Shown piece after piece: positions 44,937 to 55,794 of a DNA stretch of 64,000 nucleotides. The stretch covers positions 662,427 through 726,426 of the forward strand of contig JAIVFH010000004.1 in assembly GCA_025765595.1 (NCBI GenBank), in the 5' to 3' direction. Below the pieces are notes generated by a model. It searched no databases. It was not told where the DNA came from and was given only the letters and a program-made list of their open reading frames with translations. The stretch comes from Obelidium mucronatum (taxonomy: Eukaryota > Chytridiomycota > Chytridiomycetes > Chytridiales > Chytriomycetaceae). Made by a program: the position numbers and the translations under genes. Positions within the stretch are counted from its first letter, which is position 1. Each line of letters opens with the position of its first letter.

Positions 44937-45219
44937 TGCTGAGTGTTTGCGGAGGTGGAGAGCCGTGGGCCCTTGGAATTAGTCATGGCGCAAATCGAGG
45001 CACAAATATTTTTGGGGGAGAAGAAAGGGCCATTTTTTTTGATTTTGAGCAAAAAGCACAATATCTTGTTTTGGTTGTACTTGTAACAGTGGCAAGCGTA
45101 CCAATCTACTACTACTACAGTCAGTTAAATTATGGGCGTATCTGTGAAGTATTTTAAAACTCGGGAGTTCAAGGGACCCCATGTCAGTATCTTTTTGATA
45201 TTGTCGGAAAGAGATCGGT

Positions 45220-47944
45220 CGGAAGGGCCATGATACAGAAGCTTGAAAGGTTGGATTTGTTGTTGGTCAACTCTCACAAGCTATCTTCAGCCAGTTCCAG
45301 CTATGGGACAAGCTGATGCATGACGCATCAGCTGGATTTGAGCTCACATGTAATGGTGTCATTGAATGGCTCCAGAAGGAGTTTGCCGATCAGGACGAAA
45401 TCATAACATTGGAGACCTTGACAAAGCTAGCGAAGAGTCAAAAGAGAACGGAAAAATATTCCCTTGCCCAATATCTCGGAGAATTTAACTGACTGCTCGT
45501 TGCTATTGATGAAATTGCCGCTCCAGATGATTCTCTGAAGGTGTCTATATTCCTGAAGGGTTGCTCAAGAAGGGTTGCTGAGAAGGCTATTGACTCCATT
45601 GTTGGGCTCGATGGGAAGCAAAATTCGGAGTGGAAAGGGCTTTTGTCGAATGATCCTAAGTCTTGACAAAAAGCTACGGAAAGTTAAAGCAGTTTCATCA
45701 AAGAAGAAAAAGAAGCGGTTGACGACTGACTCTGAAGATTCATCTGAGGATTCTCCAAGTTCCACTTCGGATTCATCGAGTAGTTCTGATACTGATACTG
45801 ATTCCGAGGACAAGCGGAAACGGCAAAAAGATCGGAAGGGGAAATCTGTGGCAAAGAATCCTGTCCCAGATGTGTCAGCATCAACATCAACTGAGGATTT
45901 ATGTCAGCAGTTTGAGGCTATGAGGTTGAATCAAGCCAGTATGATGGAATTGCTGAAGTCTTTGCAGCCGGGAGTCGGTGGTCATTCTGTTGTTGAAGTT
46001 AATCAAGCTGTTGGACAACAGTCTGGGGCAAGGTCAACCCCTTTCCTGTGCATGTACTGTGATAATGCTTGTGGAGTACCAGGTCATGAGTCTTGAGATG
46101 TGAGGAATTGCAGCCAGTTCAATTTGGATAAGAAAAACGGTTGGCCTGTGGATGTCGGTGAGCGGTTTGGAAAGCTGTTCATTACATTTAGGGGAGAGAA
46201 GGTACCGCCTGCTATCAGGAAAAGCGGGTGTCGAAAGTTAATCACAAGTGAGAAGGGTGGCGGATCAGGTGCTGCTTCAGGTTCCAATCTGGTTGATGGT
46301 ATTATTGACTATGACGACTACAATTTGTCGGAAACCGAGTTTGGGGACAAGGAAACTTATTCGTCATTGAGGATGGCAAACACTTTGATGGACAAACTTT
46401 GGGTCAAACCACGTCAAGTCTGTCCCACATTGAAGGATGAGCCTTGGGTCAAGGAAACGCCATCAGTTCAGGTATTTCTGAATGAAGTGCATGTTGCTGC
46501 CGATGTTGCGGGCATTGTCTACGTTCCACTAGTTGACCCCAGTCTTGATGATTTGCCAATCTACTTGGAATTGAAGGAGGATGGTGACATCTATCTGGCA
46601 TCAAAGTTGTTCTCCCAAATGTGTGGGGTTGAAGTCTCAGATAGTGAGATACGCGACACTCATGAATCAATGGTTGCTTGTTTTGGTGATGATGGTCTGT
46701 TTACTGTTGAGCAAATGGCTGCCGAAGTATTGGAAACACGAGAGACGTGCTGAGGATGCTGCCGATGGCGACGAACTTCAACGTTGTACCTGCTCCTCTA
46801 CCCGTGAGTTTGTTGAGGAACCGCCTAAGCCTGCCTCAAGGCCTGTTGCGGAGCCTGCGAAACCTACCTTGAAGAAGGTGTTTGGTGGTAGTAGTGGTAC
46901 AAGTCAGCCAGCTCCTCCGACTCCTGTTGCTCAGGCGCCGCCAAAGAAGTTTGTCAAGTTTGATCCGCAGTCTCAAGCCCCAAAAAGACCATGCAAGCTT
47001 GTCAGGAAGGGGCCTTCTGGCGTTCTGGACCCTGAAGCTGTTGCAGCTGATAGAAGTCAATGAACACCAGCGGTTGTGTTGTTAAGTTGGAGCAGTTGCT
47101 GGCCATTGAACCGGTCAGGAAGGTCTTGAATTCTTGGACGGGACTGACTCGGGAGTATACAGATGCAGCTCCAATTTCACAGTTGAATATGGCAATGACG
47201 GAGGATGTCGAAAGTCACATTACTCAACGTTTCATGGATGTGCCAGTCGATCCGGAGCACCTACCAACTTCAGTTGCAAATCTATTTCAACGGAACTATG
47301 ACGATGCCTCTCGGCTTGACAACTTTGCGGGATTCATGAGGTCGAAAGATCGTGTTTTGAATCAGTCATATCAGACGGTTCCTGTTGGGCGCGAATTTGT
47401 ATCGACGCATTTTTCAGTGCGCAGAAGGACTGATGTCAATATCGAAAGACTGTGGGATCATCGAACTCAGTTTGCTCTATTTCCTGCCCCTCACCTACGC
47501 AATGTGAAGTACCAGAATGCAATCATGCTTGATTTGGTCCCAAAGGACGACGGTTCAGAGTCAAATTTTATGCAACATGCCGTTGCTACTTCGTCATCAA
47601 AAGCTGGGGATATCAAGCGTAATGTTTGCCTGTTTATGGTCACAGCCGATAGTGGAAGGAAGAGGTTTGGTATTACACTCGGTGCTGTCTGGGAGGTTGC
47701 TGAAGGTGTTTCCGCCCCTCAGACTACTTGGATCCTTCCTCCACTGCCTCCAGGAGTGACTGCTAGTTTTCCTGCCCTTGCTGGAATGCCTCTGATTTGT
47801 GCTTTCCGCCTCAAGTCTGAGTGGGATTCTGAAGGAAACTACTGGGGAAATGCTACCTCCTTGGATGATGGAAAGCGGTCTGTGAAAATCCTGATGACTA
47901 GCATTCAAAATCCTCGTGTCCTTATCGAATGTACCGCTGGTTAG
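45220..47944 (+). pseudogene. Degenerate retroelement Gag-like region
   Basis: A string of frames on the plus strand broken by stops (about 45491, 45664, 46094) and shifts. First a Gag-like helical region (FQLWDKLMHDASAGF, KYSLAQYLGEFN stop LLVAIDE, IFLKGCSRRVAEKAID). Then a Ser/Asp/Lys-rich linker and a zinc-knuckle-like FLCMYCDNACGVPGHES. Then FGDKETYSSLRMANTLMDKL, a Pro-rich linker (SQPAPPTPVAQAPPKKF) and a final open frame (47060-47944: LEQLLAIEPVRKVLNSW, VPVGREFVSTHFSV). No protease or polymerase was recognised, so the class (Ty3-like Gag versus LINE ORF1) stays open. Confidence 0.55.
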
Positions 47945-47968
47945 TAAAGAAGCTGCGGATTTTCAGTA

Positions 47969-48424
47969 GTGGCTAGATTGCAACTGGCCGTTAAATACCA
48001 AATGCATATTTCTACTACTGCGATGTCTGCTGGGTTGGAGCATGAACAGGGTCCGGCATTAAACTTGCGTGTTGCTTGCTGGAACCCCAACTCAGTTCGG
48101 AACGCTGTTAAACATATGAAGCGGGAAAGCTTATTGGAGCTCCTGTCCTATGATGTTGTTCTTCTACAAGAGTCGAAAATTGACAGTGAGGCCTTGAAGA
48201 AGTTCTGTGCCAGGGAGCAAGACTTTCAATCATTCCATGTCCTGCATTTGCAATTTCCACATGAAGAAGTGGGGACAGGAAAGGGCCGAAATGGTGTTAT
48301 GACACTCCTCCGGAAGAGTGTATTTGCCGCATATGAGGAAAAAAAAAACCTTTTAAAACTCCGACGTGCTCAACCACAACAACAAACCACACCCATCGCA
48401 TGCAACAAAGAAACGCAGGCCTAG
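47969..48424 (+). pseudogene. Truncated endonuclease/exonuclease/phosphatase domain, LINE-like
   Basis: About 105 residues resemble the start of an apurinic-type endonuclease of non-LTR elements: LRVACWNPNSVRNAVKHMKR, then YDVVLLQESKIDSEALKKF and GRNGVMTLLRKS. It stops being recognisable at an A10 run near 48341, so the rest of the nuclease and the reverse transcriptase are missing. It may continue the preceding Gag-like frame as an ORF2. Confidence 0.55.
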
Positions 48425-49247
48425 CCAACCGGGGCCGTCCACGATGGGTGGGAGGACGTGGCGGCAGCGGGGCGCGCGGAGGAGGGCCGAGGACATGGAC
48501 TTGACAGGAACGGAATCTGGACTAGGGACGAAACACCAGAACAAGAGACCAAGGCTGAGACTGGACTCCGTGGACACGTCAAAACTGGTAACTGGAACCA
48601 GCCTCGCCACACCCAATGCTGCAAGCCCAACGGCAGCAACGCGCGACATCGAAACGCAGAACCGGAAACTGGTACTGGATCTGGACCTTCAAGAGGATTT
48701 TTTATTGGAGAGTCGGGATGGCACCATGTGCACCCTGGGCCGCCCACTGTATTTTGGGGTGGCCCCTCCGACGGCTCAAACACTTTGGTGTACGCGGATG
48801 GGCACAGACTGAAGCACACATGCGTGGCAGTCCAACCTGACCGTCGTCTGAGAGCTGATAAGACAAATGATGCAAAACAAAAGCGTAAAAGAAGTAATAG
48901 AAGCAACAAAAGAACATATATTGATATTAAGAACATACACAGCCCAGACATCCCTGGGAAAGCGGACTGGAACAGACTGAAACACACATACATGACAGTC
49001 AGACCCGGCACTCACATTAGAGTTAATAAGGAAAATCACACTATAACAAATAATAAAAGTAATAACTCAAGAGAATAAATGCACACAAAGGAGAATAATA
49101 AATCAGGAAATAGGAGAGGAGAAAAGCGTACAGAATAAGCAAATTGAAGGGAAAACAGCGAAAATACCAGAAACACCCCGCCAAAAAGACCCGCCCATAC
49201 AAAAATCTGCAAACAGAAACCCAGGAGAAAGAACAGCCAAAATCAAC
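48425..49247. other. Low-information stretch, probable repeat remnant
   Basis: GC-rich until about 48800, then A-rich. A long plus frame (48458-49078) has no recognisable domain and an Asn/Arg/Lys composition. Two imperfect copies of a unit containing acagactgaarcacacat and a following cagtc occur near 48805 and 48975. Nothing firm can be called. Confidence 0.45.
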
Positions 49248-50019
49248 ATGTCCTACACATCGAACCCGGCTGTTGTCGTCAAAGTCCTAATGGAGGATGC
49301 GGAAAAAATCAACAAGATGTCGAAAGTTGGTGACCGCCAACTCACTGTCGCGAATTGCTTCAAGAAAGCCCTAGCAGATATTGGTGTCTTTAGACACCTG
49401 AATTGCAGCCGTCGGAGACTATCTTCACATTACCTGTGCCCACGATGAATAACAGAAGATGTGGTCAAACCTTTCCCTACCTAAAGATGACGAATCAGAA
49501 ACATTCAGGATTGAAGATAACCTGACCTACGGCCATGAAGTAGTCATTCTGGGGTATCACTCAAACAGTCAACAATCCAACTCAGTCAGCCAGAGCACAC
49601 GAGAACTCTTTGCAGCTAAAGGAAGACACTGCAGCAGCATGTCCTCCAGAAGAGATGGTGGGGGAAACTGGACCACAATCGCCCACTGCAAGGACGAACA
49701 GCAAAAAACCGAATTCCTGAGACCAGGATGCTTTGTAGTAATGGGAACACAAGCCGTGGTAGCTTATGACAGAATGATTGACAGAGAAGTGAGGGTCAAG
49801 GAGAACGCAAAGCGAACGCTGGAAATCCCTCAACTACCCTTGTCACTGCAGGACATGCAAGCGTTAGCGTCAGAAACGGGCAAAATACCTGGAATGATGC
49901 ATTGGAGAGTGGTCTACAACGGCAAAACAATCCCAAAGTCACTTGGAAAGCCAAAGAGCAATGGAGAAACTTCAGGGAAAAAAAGTAGGGAAATTTATTG
50001 CAATGAACAGAAACCATAA
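49248..50019 (+). other. Two unrecognised open frames, probably of mobile-element origin
   Basis: 49248-49448 starts MSYTSNPAVVVKVLMEDAEK; 49459-50019 starts MWSNLSLPKDDESETFRIED and contains FLRPGCFVVMGTQAVVAYDR and a Lys-rich end. They are adjacent in different frames and may be exons of one gene or pieces of one broken ORF. I recognise no family. Confidence 0.35.
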
Positions 50020-50059
50020 ACTCAAACAAATGCATAATAAACTAAAACAGGTCAATCTT

Positions 50060-50335
50060 AAAGGAACTGAACCAGCGCGGGGTCCGAGCGGCACGCGCGA
50101 TTCGGGGTCCGAATAGGGCTCCTAATCGGATCCGATTAGGATTTAGTCCGATTCGGAGCCTAATCAGGGCTCTCCTAATTGCAAATGAGCAAATAGGACT
50201 GCTCCTAGTAGCATTTGTCTGCTCCTAGTAGGACTCCTAATAGCATTTTGCTCTGCCAATTGGAAACCAAATGGCTTTAATACAACTCCTAGTAGGACTC
50301 CTATTGGGGCCCTATTAGCACTATTGAATGTAAAA
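50060..50335. repeat. CTCCTAAT-type hairpin repeat array A
   Basis: Dense variants of gctcctaat(c/a)g and its inverse, with local palindromes (tcctaatcggatccgattagga minus its ends), then a stretch of ctcctagtaggactcctaata units. Same family as arrays at 52905 and 54286. Lies downstream of the minus-strand gene ending at 50513. Confidence 0.8.
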
Positions 50336-50512
50336 CATCTAAAATAAATGCATTTAAAGGGTAAATAAAATTTTACACAATTTTTTTATACAACTATGCA
50401 AAAATCAAAGAAAAATCCAAAAATCCAAGAAAAATTCAAAAAAAAAACCCAGATAAATCCAAAAAACCAAGAAAAATCAAAGAAGTATCAAAGAAAAACA
50501 ACACTCAAAATA

Positions 50513-51540
50513 TCACTGGGTTTTCTTCTGAACAGGTTGCCTCTTCCAAGAATTTGCCAACACTCCCTCCTGGCACCCTTGAAAGTACTTTTCAACATCT
50601 TGAAAACCTGTAGTACTCCAACTATATATTTGATGCCTAGGGACCAATCTTGCATTGAACTTTGACATGTGCTTCCCAACATCGCTGTAAGAGAAGATGC
50701 AATCTTCTTTGTCAAAGTAGCTCGTGTACGTATTTGGAAAGAGCTAGTATTATAAATAAAGGATTATTAAAAGAAATTGCTTGAAGTGATACTAAAATAA
50801 AAACTTACTCTTTGGAATTCCAAATCAGCAAAGTAGACTCCAACATAAGCCCAAAAAATTTCCACAGTATTTGCAAAGTTGGGGAATTCCTTTGACAAGG
50901 TTGCAACAGCAAGAGTTTTGGTCATTGGTGGCTCTCGATCCTGCGTCAGGTAAGAAAAGCGGATACCAACTTCTTTCACTTGACTAATGAACTTGTCTTG
51001 GGTGCCGGTGCGTCCTTTGGCTTTGGCAACAACTTCAGCAACAGACGTGGGGACTTGGCGACGCTGTTTGGATGAGATGGAAGATGGCTTTTCTTGCAGA
51101 GATGGCCCAGTCACAGGTGAATTAATCAATGGAGAACTTGCAAATGGATCAAACATTGCTCCTAAATACCAAAAATACTGAGAAATATGTTTAAACAAAA
51201 TGGCATCCTACCAGAATCAGTGTAGGCAACATCAAAGTAATCAGGGCTGTGTGGATCCAAAGCAATGTCCACCAAAACTGATTCGTCAAAGATGTACTCC
51301 TCTTGGCAGAACCAACTAACACTGTGGACCTTCCTGCAAAAGTGGGTTGTGGCTGGATGGACTTTTGCAGCAGCCAAAACATCAGCAAGAAAAACTAATA
51401 ATGGATTGATTGTTAAAAATGCACAATAAAGACAACAACTTGGTCTCACCTTTTGCCTTGTTTCCCTCAGCAAGTGTCCCTTCCACATTACAACAAAAAA
51501 CTGCTCCTTGATTCTGAAACTTGCATTTAACAGAAACCAT
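50513..51540 (-). CDS. Unrecognised protein beside the KDZ-type transposon
   Basis: ATG at 51540. Four putative exons read MVSVKCKFQNQGAVFCC and EGTLAEGNKAK; FLADVLAAAKVHPATTHFCR, VSWFCQEEYIFDESVLVDI, SPDYFDVAYTDS; AMFDPFASSPLINSP, a Ser/Lys-rich linker, KDKFISQVKEVGIRFSYL-like block, FWAYVGVYFADLEFQ; and LFPNTYTSYFDKEDCIFSYS, KYFQGCQEGVLANSW before TGA at 50513. Introns are about 50-60 nt with GT-AG ends. Start lies 5 bp after the stop of the next minus gene, so the two could be one transcript or one broken gene. Function unknown. Confidence 0.5.
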
Positions 51541-51545
51541 CTTTT

Positions 51546-53694
51546 TCACCTCTCCAAAAGATTCATGACACGTCGCTTCTTTTTGGGATGAGCCTGCACT
51601 TCTTCTTCATCCACCACATCCTCATCATCCTCAACTTCATCTTCCTCCTCATCTATGTTCTCCACACGACGCTTCTTTCTGTGTACAACTGGCTCCACCA
51701 CCTCAATTTCATCATCATCATCTTCAATCACAATTGCTTGAACCTTCTTTCTTTGCTGGACTGGTACCTCCCGCTCCTCCTCATCCCCCTCCTGCTCTCA
51801 TTTTCTCCACCATCAACATCTCCAATGTCATCATCTTCATCAGCTTCAGACCCTTCAGGTGCATTGTCAAGTGGTGTTAACTCACTTTCTGAATCGTCAG
51901 CATCTGTTGACTTTCTGTGAGTTTCTGCCCAAGCCTTTAGGCTAGCCTTGAGATTATCAATGCTTTCAGCAACTGCGGGAGATACCACCGTAGAAGCCTG
52001 AGATTCGAGAACAGACATTGACTTGGATAAAGCAGTCTTGGAGGCACCAGCAGATCTTGGCTTGAGGACAGCTGTTTTTGGCACTGGCTTGGAACTGGAA
52101 TCAGCTGTCTTGTCTGCTGTCTTGTCTGCTGTCTTGTCTGCTGTCTTGGGAGCTGGCATTGCCTTGGGCACTTTGGGAGCTGGCATTGCCTTGGACACTT
52201 TGGAAGCTGAAGTAGCCATGGGAACAGTAGTGGCCTTGGAACCAGAAGTGGTACTCTTTGGGGAACCAGATTGAGAAGCAGGAGTAGTATTTGTAGCAGT
52301 GCTGGGAACTGTAGTGGCCTTGGGATCTGTAGTAGCCTTGGAAGCAGAGCTGGTCAAAGTCATGGGGGAAACAGATGGGGGACCAGAAGCAGTCTTGCCA
52401 GCACCAGGAGTAGTCTTAGCAGAACCAGGAGGAGCTGGAGTAGGATTAGCCTTTGAAGAACTTGGAGAAGTATGAGCAGGAATCGTGGAATCCGAAGAAG
52501 AACCAGCTTGCTTGGTTGGTGTTCCTATCACATAAATAAATTAAATATTTGTAATTCAATCAAAAAAATGAGACTATAAATACCCAAACCAATTGGATCA
52601 TCAGATCTCAAGAGTGGAAATGAAATTTTAGACTTGATAGCTCTTCTAGGCTCGTTTTCTGCAGCAGAGCCTGGAAGCTGGCTGATAGGAGGAATATCAG
52701 GTTCACTATCAGACCTAACCTCATTAGCAGCCTGTTGTCTTGCGGCACGAGCAGTAGCCTTCTTGGCAATCTTGGTGGCATTGGTGTCAGCAGGAGTAGG
52801 AGCAAAAACAACATGGTACTTGTTGTTTGAAACTTTTCTAGCTAAAAGATAAATAAATAATAAAAAGGGTTAGATTATTAGAAAATTAAAGGGCTGTAAT
52901 TGTGGTCCTATTCGCGCTCCGAATTGGCTCCTAATAGCGCTCCTAATTGCACTCCTAATCGCGCACCAAATCGTTTCCTAATCGTGCTCCTAATCGTGCT
53001 CCTAATCATGCTCCTAATCGGATCGCGAATCGGATCGCGAATCGGATCGCGAATCGGATCGCGAATCGGAGACAAATAGCGCATCACACCAAAATGAATA
53101 AGACTCACCATATATGTATTTGGCCAGCGCCGCTGCACGTTCCTCATCATTTTCGGAACAATTTCCATCTATATCCACGATCCCACTGAAGCAGAGGTCC
53201 TCCAGTGCTGTTAAATCCTGGTTTGAGTCTTTGATCCACTTGTACACTTCTGCCTGGGATTTGTTCTTCAGCCCAGGGATGTGGACTGTACATTTGGTTT
53301 TATCCAACACTAGCTTCAATGTGTTGTTGGAGTTGATGTATCTGTTGTGGTTGGGAGTGGTGTGTCAGCGATCACCTGTCAAACACAAACAAATAAACCC
53401 AGACCTCAACATCTTGTCCAGTGCCTCAGTGGCCTCCTCTACAAGCTCTTTAGGAGAGCCTTTGGTTTCCATGACTCTTTGGTGCAGGTCAGGACAGAGT
53501 TCTTTGGTGACTTCTTGCAGATCACTCCACAAGATGAAGATGGTCTTCTTGTCATCCAAGGTCTTGTAAGGAGCCTGTTTCCACAAGCCATTCTTGATCT
53601 CATCGAAAGAGAACTGGATGGACAGTCTGTTCGGGTCGTTGCTGACTCTGAGGGATGGCAGTGTGTCTGGCAGTGGCAGTGTTGGTGATTGCAT
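51546..53694 (-). CDS. Low-complexity Ala/Lys/Thr-rich protein, divergent partner of the KDZ-type gene
   Basis: ATG at 53694 (MQSPTLPLPDTLPSLRVSND), then IFILWSDLQEVTKELCPDL, an intron to about 53342, YINSNNTLKLVLDKTK and DLTALEDLCFSGIVDIDGN, and an intron (52842-53108) filled with array B. ARKVSNNKYHVVFAPTP follows, then a long Ala/Ser/Thr/Pro/Lys region with four consecutive TADK units and paired SKVSKAMPAPKV repeats, an acidic segment, and a mixed acidic/basic nuclear-type tail (VVHRKKRRVENIDEEEDE, HPKKKRRVMNLLER). A frame break near 51795 separates the last two parts. Starts 24 bp from the KDZ-type gene. Family unknown; a chromatin or DNA-binding role is a guess. Confidence 0.5.
52905..53090. 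repeat. CTCCTAAT-type repeat array B, inside an intron
   Basis: About eight gctcctaatNgc-like 12-mers, including three near-identical tcctaatcgtgc units, followed by four exact 12-bp ggatcgcgaatc units. It fills most of the 267-nt intron 52842-53108 of the minus-strand gene. Confidence 0.88.
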
Positions 53695-53718
53695 GGGGAA
53701 AAAACTTTGCCGAAAAAA

Positions 53719-55577
53719 ATGAAAATCCCTGCCTCACATGTCAAGATGGGAGCTCAGCTGGCAGAACAGTTCCCAGCCTTCCAAGCTGAGTTTTCAATCT
53801 ACGGCAGTTTTGAAAAGACTTACAACAAGACACTCCGTTTGCGGGATTTCATTCAGCTTGTTGCTACTTCTTTTGGCGTTCCCATCCTGGCAGCCAAACA
53901 AACTGCAGAGGCTGTCTTTGATTCAAGAATTCACGAAACAATTACCCCAAATGTACCTATTATCCTGTCAGCTCCGTTTACATACTGCATCAAGTGTCAG
54001 AGCCATCTAAAGATTGGGAGATGGCAAGAAGTCACAATCTTGGATGCAGATTCAGCTAAATCGGGTCTTCTGTACAAATCCAGCTGTGTGAATTTGAGCT
54101 GCAGTATTCAGTTGTATGATGTTGATTCAGTGTCAGAGATTACCGAAGGAAACAGCACCATAGAACATTACCCAATGAATACAATCAGAAAGCAAAAAGT
54201 CATTGGAATCAATTCTAAATACTACATGACTGTTGCATTTGCAAATTTGTGGCTGAAGAATGTGCCGTCTGTAATGCTGTAAGTGTTGGTCCTAATAGCA
54301 CTCCTAATAGCGATCCTAATAGCGCTCCGATTCGCGCTCCAAATTGCGCTCCTAATTGCGCTCCTAATAGCGTTCCGAATCGGAAGCGAATCGGAAGCAA
54401 ATCGGAGAGCGATTGGGAGCGCGATTAGGAGCGTGATTAGGAGCGCTATTAGGAGTGCTATTAGTAGTGTTTGTTGCTTGTCATTTACTGACAGACTATT
54501 CCTTAGATGTAAAATGTATACTCTGCAGAATGCATAACATTCAGCATTTCCTTCTGTTTCATCAGATGCTGAGCAGTATTCAGGGATTCCTTCAGCTGCA
54601 TCATCATCTATTTTCAAGCGGGCGTATTACTTGTACCAGATGCTCCTATTGCAAGAGTACATTCAGGATCCAGCAGTTTCAGAGGCGCTTCAAGCAGCTC
54701 ATGAAGATTTTGATTATTCCTGCTTCCAACCATCTTGGGGGGAGAAGGGCAGACGGCTGTTTCCGTATTCCCTACATCTTGGAGAATACTCAAGCAATCA
54801 AGTGTCTGATAATGTAGAAGATTTGCGGTTGGCAATGAAGGAATATGTGGAGTGGATGAATGCGCACTTTGCAGTAAAATGGAAACATTCATGTGGAGAA
54901 TGTCATGTTGTTGATAGCAAAGGCCAGGAGTATTGATGGATGGAAAAGTGATGGGGCACTTGCTGTGCAGAGTGATTCGATGCAATTTGGACATCATTGG
55001 GATCAATACAAAATTCTGTATCAATCATGCAGGATTGAAGGGGAAATGCATCATTTCAGGATGAACGAGAACGTGAGAACTCTTTTGATTACCAACCGCT
55101 GTCATGCAAGGAAGCAGAACATATGGAGGCGGTGCGAAAATTCTTTTCAGACCCATCAACAACAAGTGAGAAAACTGCAAAGAAGTATGGAGGAAAGACA
55201 CGAGTGTCAGTTGGGCATGTGAAGGATGATGAAAGGAATTATGAGGAGTTTGGGTTCTGTTACAGCCCATTTGACAGATTCCTGCCAGGGGTGTTCCTGG
55301 TTGTGTGGAGCTGTGGGCACATTATGGACATTGGAAAGATGTACTCGTATGAGTCCAACAAGTTTTTCACAGGATTTCTTTGTCAAACATTCATGAGGCT
55401 GGATGAGTATCCTACATTCATGTTTTATGACAAAGCATGTGTTTTTGTCAGGACTTTGAAAAACGGCGCTCAGCAAAACAAGCTGCTCCATAAGTAAGGA
55501 TGTATTTGCTGTGATAGAATCTAACTTCTGTGCTTAGGATGCTATACCAAAAAATCATCTGGGTTGTTGTTTGATCC
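53719..55577 (+). pseudogene. KDZ-type transposase-associated protein, degenerate
   Basis: Exon 1 (53719-54278: MKIPASHVKMGAQLAEQFPA, LIDFIQLVATSFGVPIL-like block, APFTYCIKCQSHLKIGRWQE, a cysteine cluster). Then an intron with array C, a 14-nt micro-exon (54495-54508) and a long exon from 54566 (AEQYSGIPSAASSSIFKRAY, KWKHSCGECHVVD). After frame shifts near 54930 and 55060 it goes on with MDGKVMGHLLCRVIRCNLD, TKFCINHAGLKGKC, KFFSDPSTTSEKTAKKYGGK, GFCYSPFDRFLPGVFLVVWS and EYPTFMFYDKACVFVRTLKN. This cysteine-cluster plus Y-D-x-A-C layout is like CxC-type proteins of Kyakuja/Dileera/Zisupton elements. The C-terminal catalytic part is missing or broken. Confidence 0.6.
54286..54475. repeat. CTCCTAAT-type hairpin repeat array C, inside an intron
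   Basis: The left half runs as ctcctaatagc units, the right half as gcgattaggagc units, so the two halves are mutually inverted around about 54380 and could fold into one long hairpin. It occupies most of the intron 54279-54494 of the KDZ-type gene. Confidence 0.9.
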
Positions 55578-55794
55578 GCTGACTAGAACGCCAATAGTCC
55601 AGCTATCACGATCACGGACAACTCAAGGATACGTCAGGATTCCGTTGTTGGACGTGTATGGCGGGCGGGACGATTCTGGAACATTCCATTACTAATTAAA
55701 ACTCCGAAAATGTGAATTACAATAAATATTAACTTTATTATCCAGAATTCCCGTTTAACATCTCAAACACAACAACGTATTCAACGACGTAATA

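Larger units (their letters stand above)
43088..45061. mobile_element. Tc1/mariner (IS630-type) transposon, complete ends, 1974 bp
   Basis: Left end TTGTGCTTTTTGCTCAAAAT at 43088 is matched by its exact inverse at 45042-45061; the inverted repeats extend to about 37 bp with a few mismatches. Both ends abut TA (43086-43087 and 45062-45063), the hallmark target duplication of this superfamily. Inside are a minus-strand DDE transposase and a convergent plus-strand gene. TTGCGCC(A) occurs three times just inside the left end and once inverted inside the right end, as possible transposase sites. Confidence 0.9.

Noticed and set aside
48421..49011. Minus-strand frames of about 200 codons at 48.4-49.0 kb.
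   Set aside because: Hydrophobic Leu/Phe-rich translation of A/T-rich reverse strand; no domain or start evidence.
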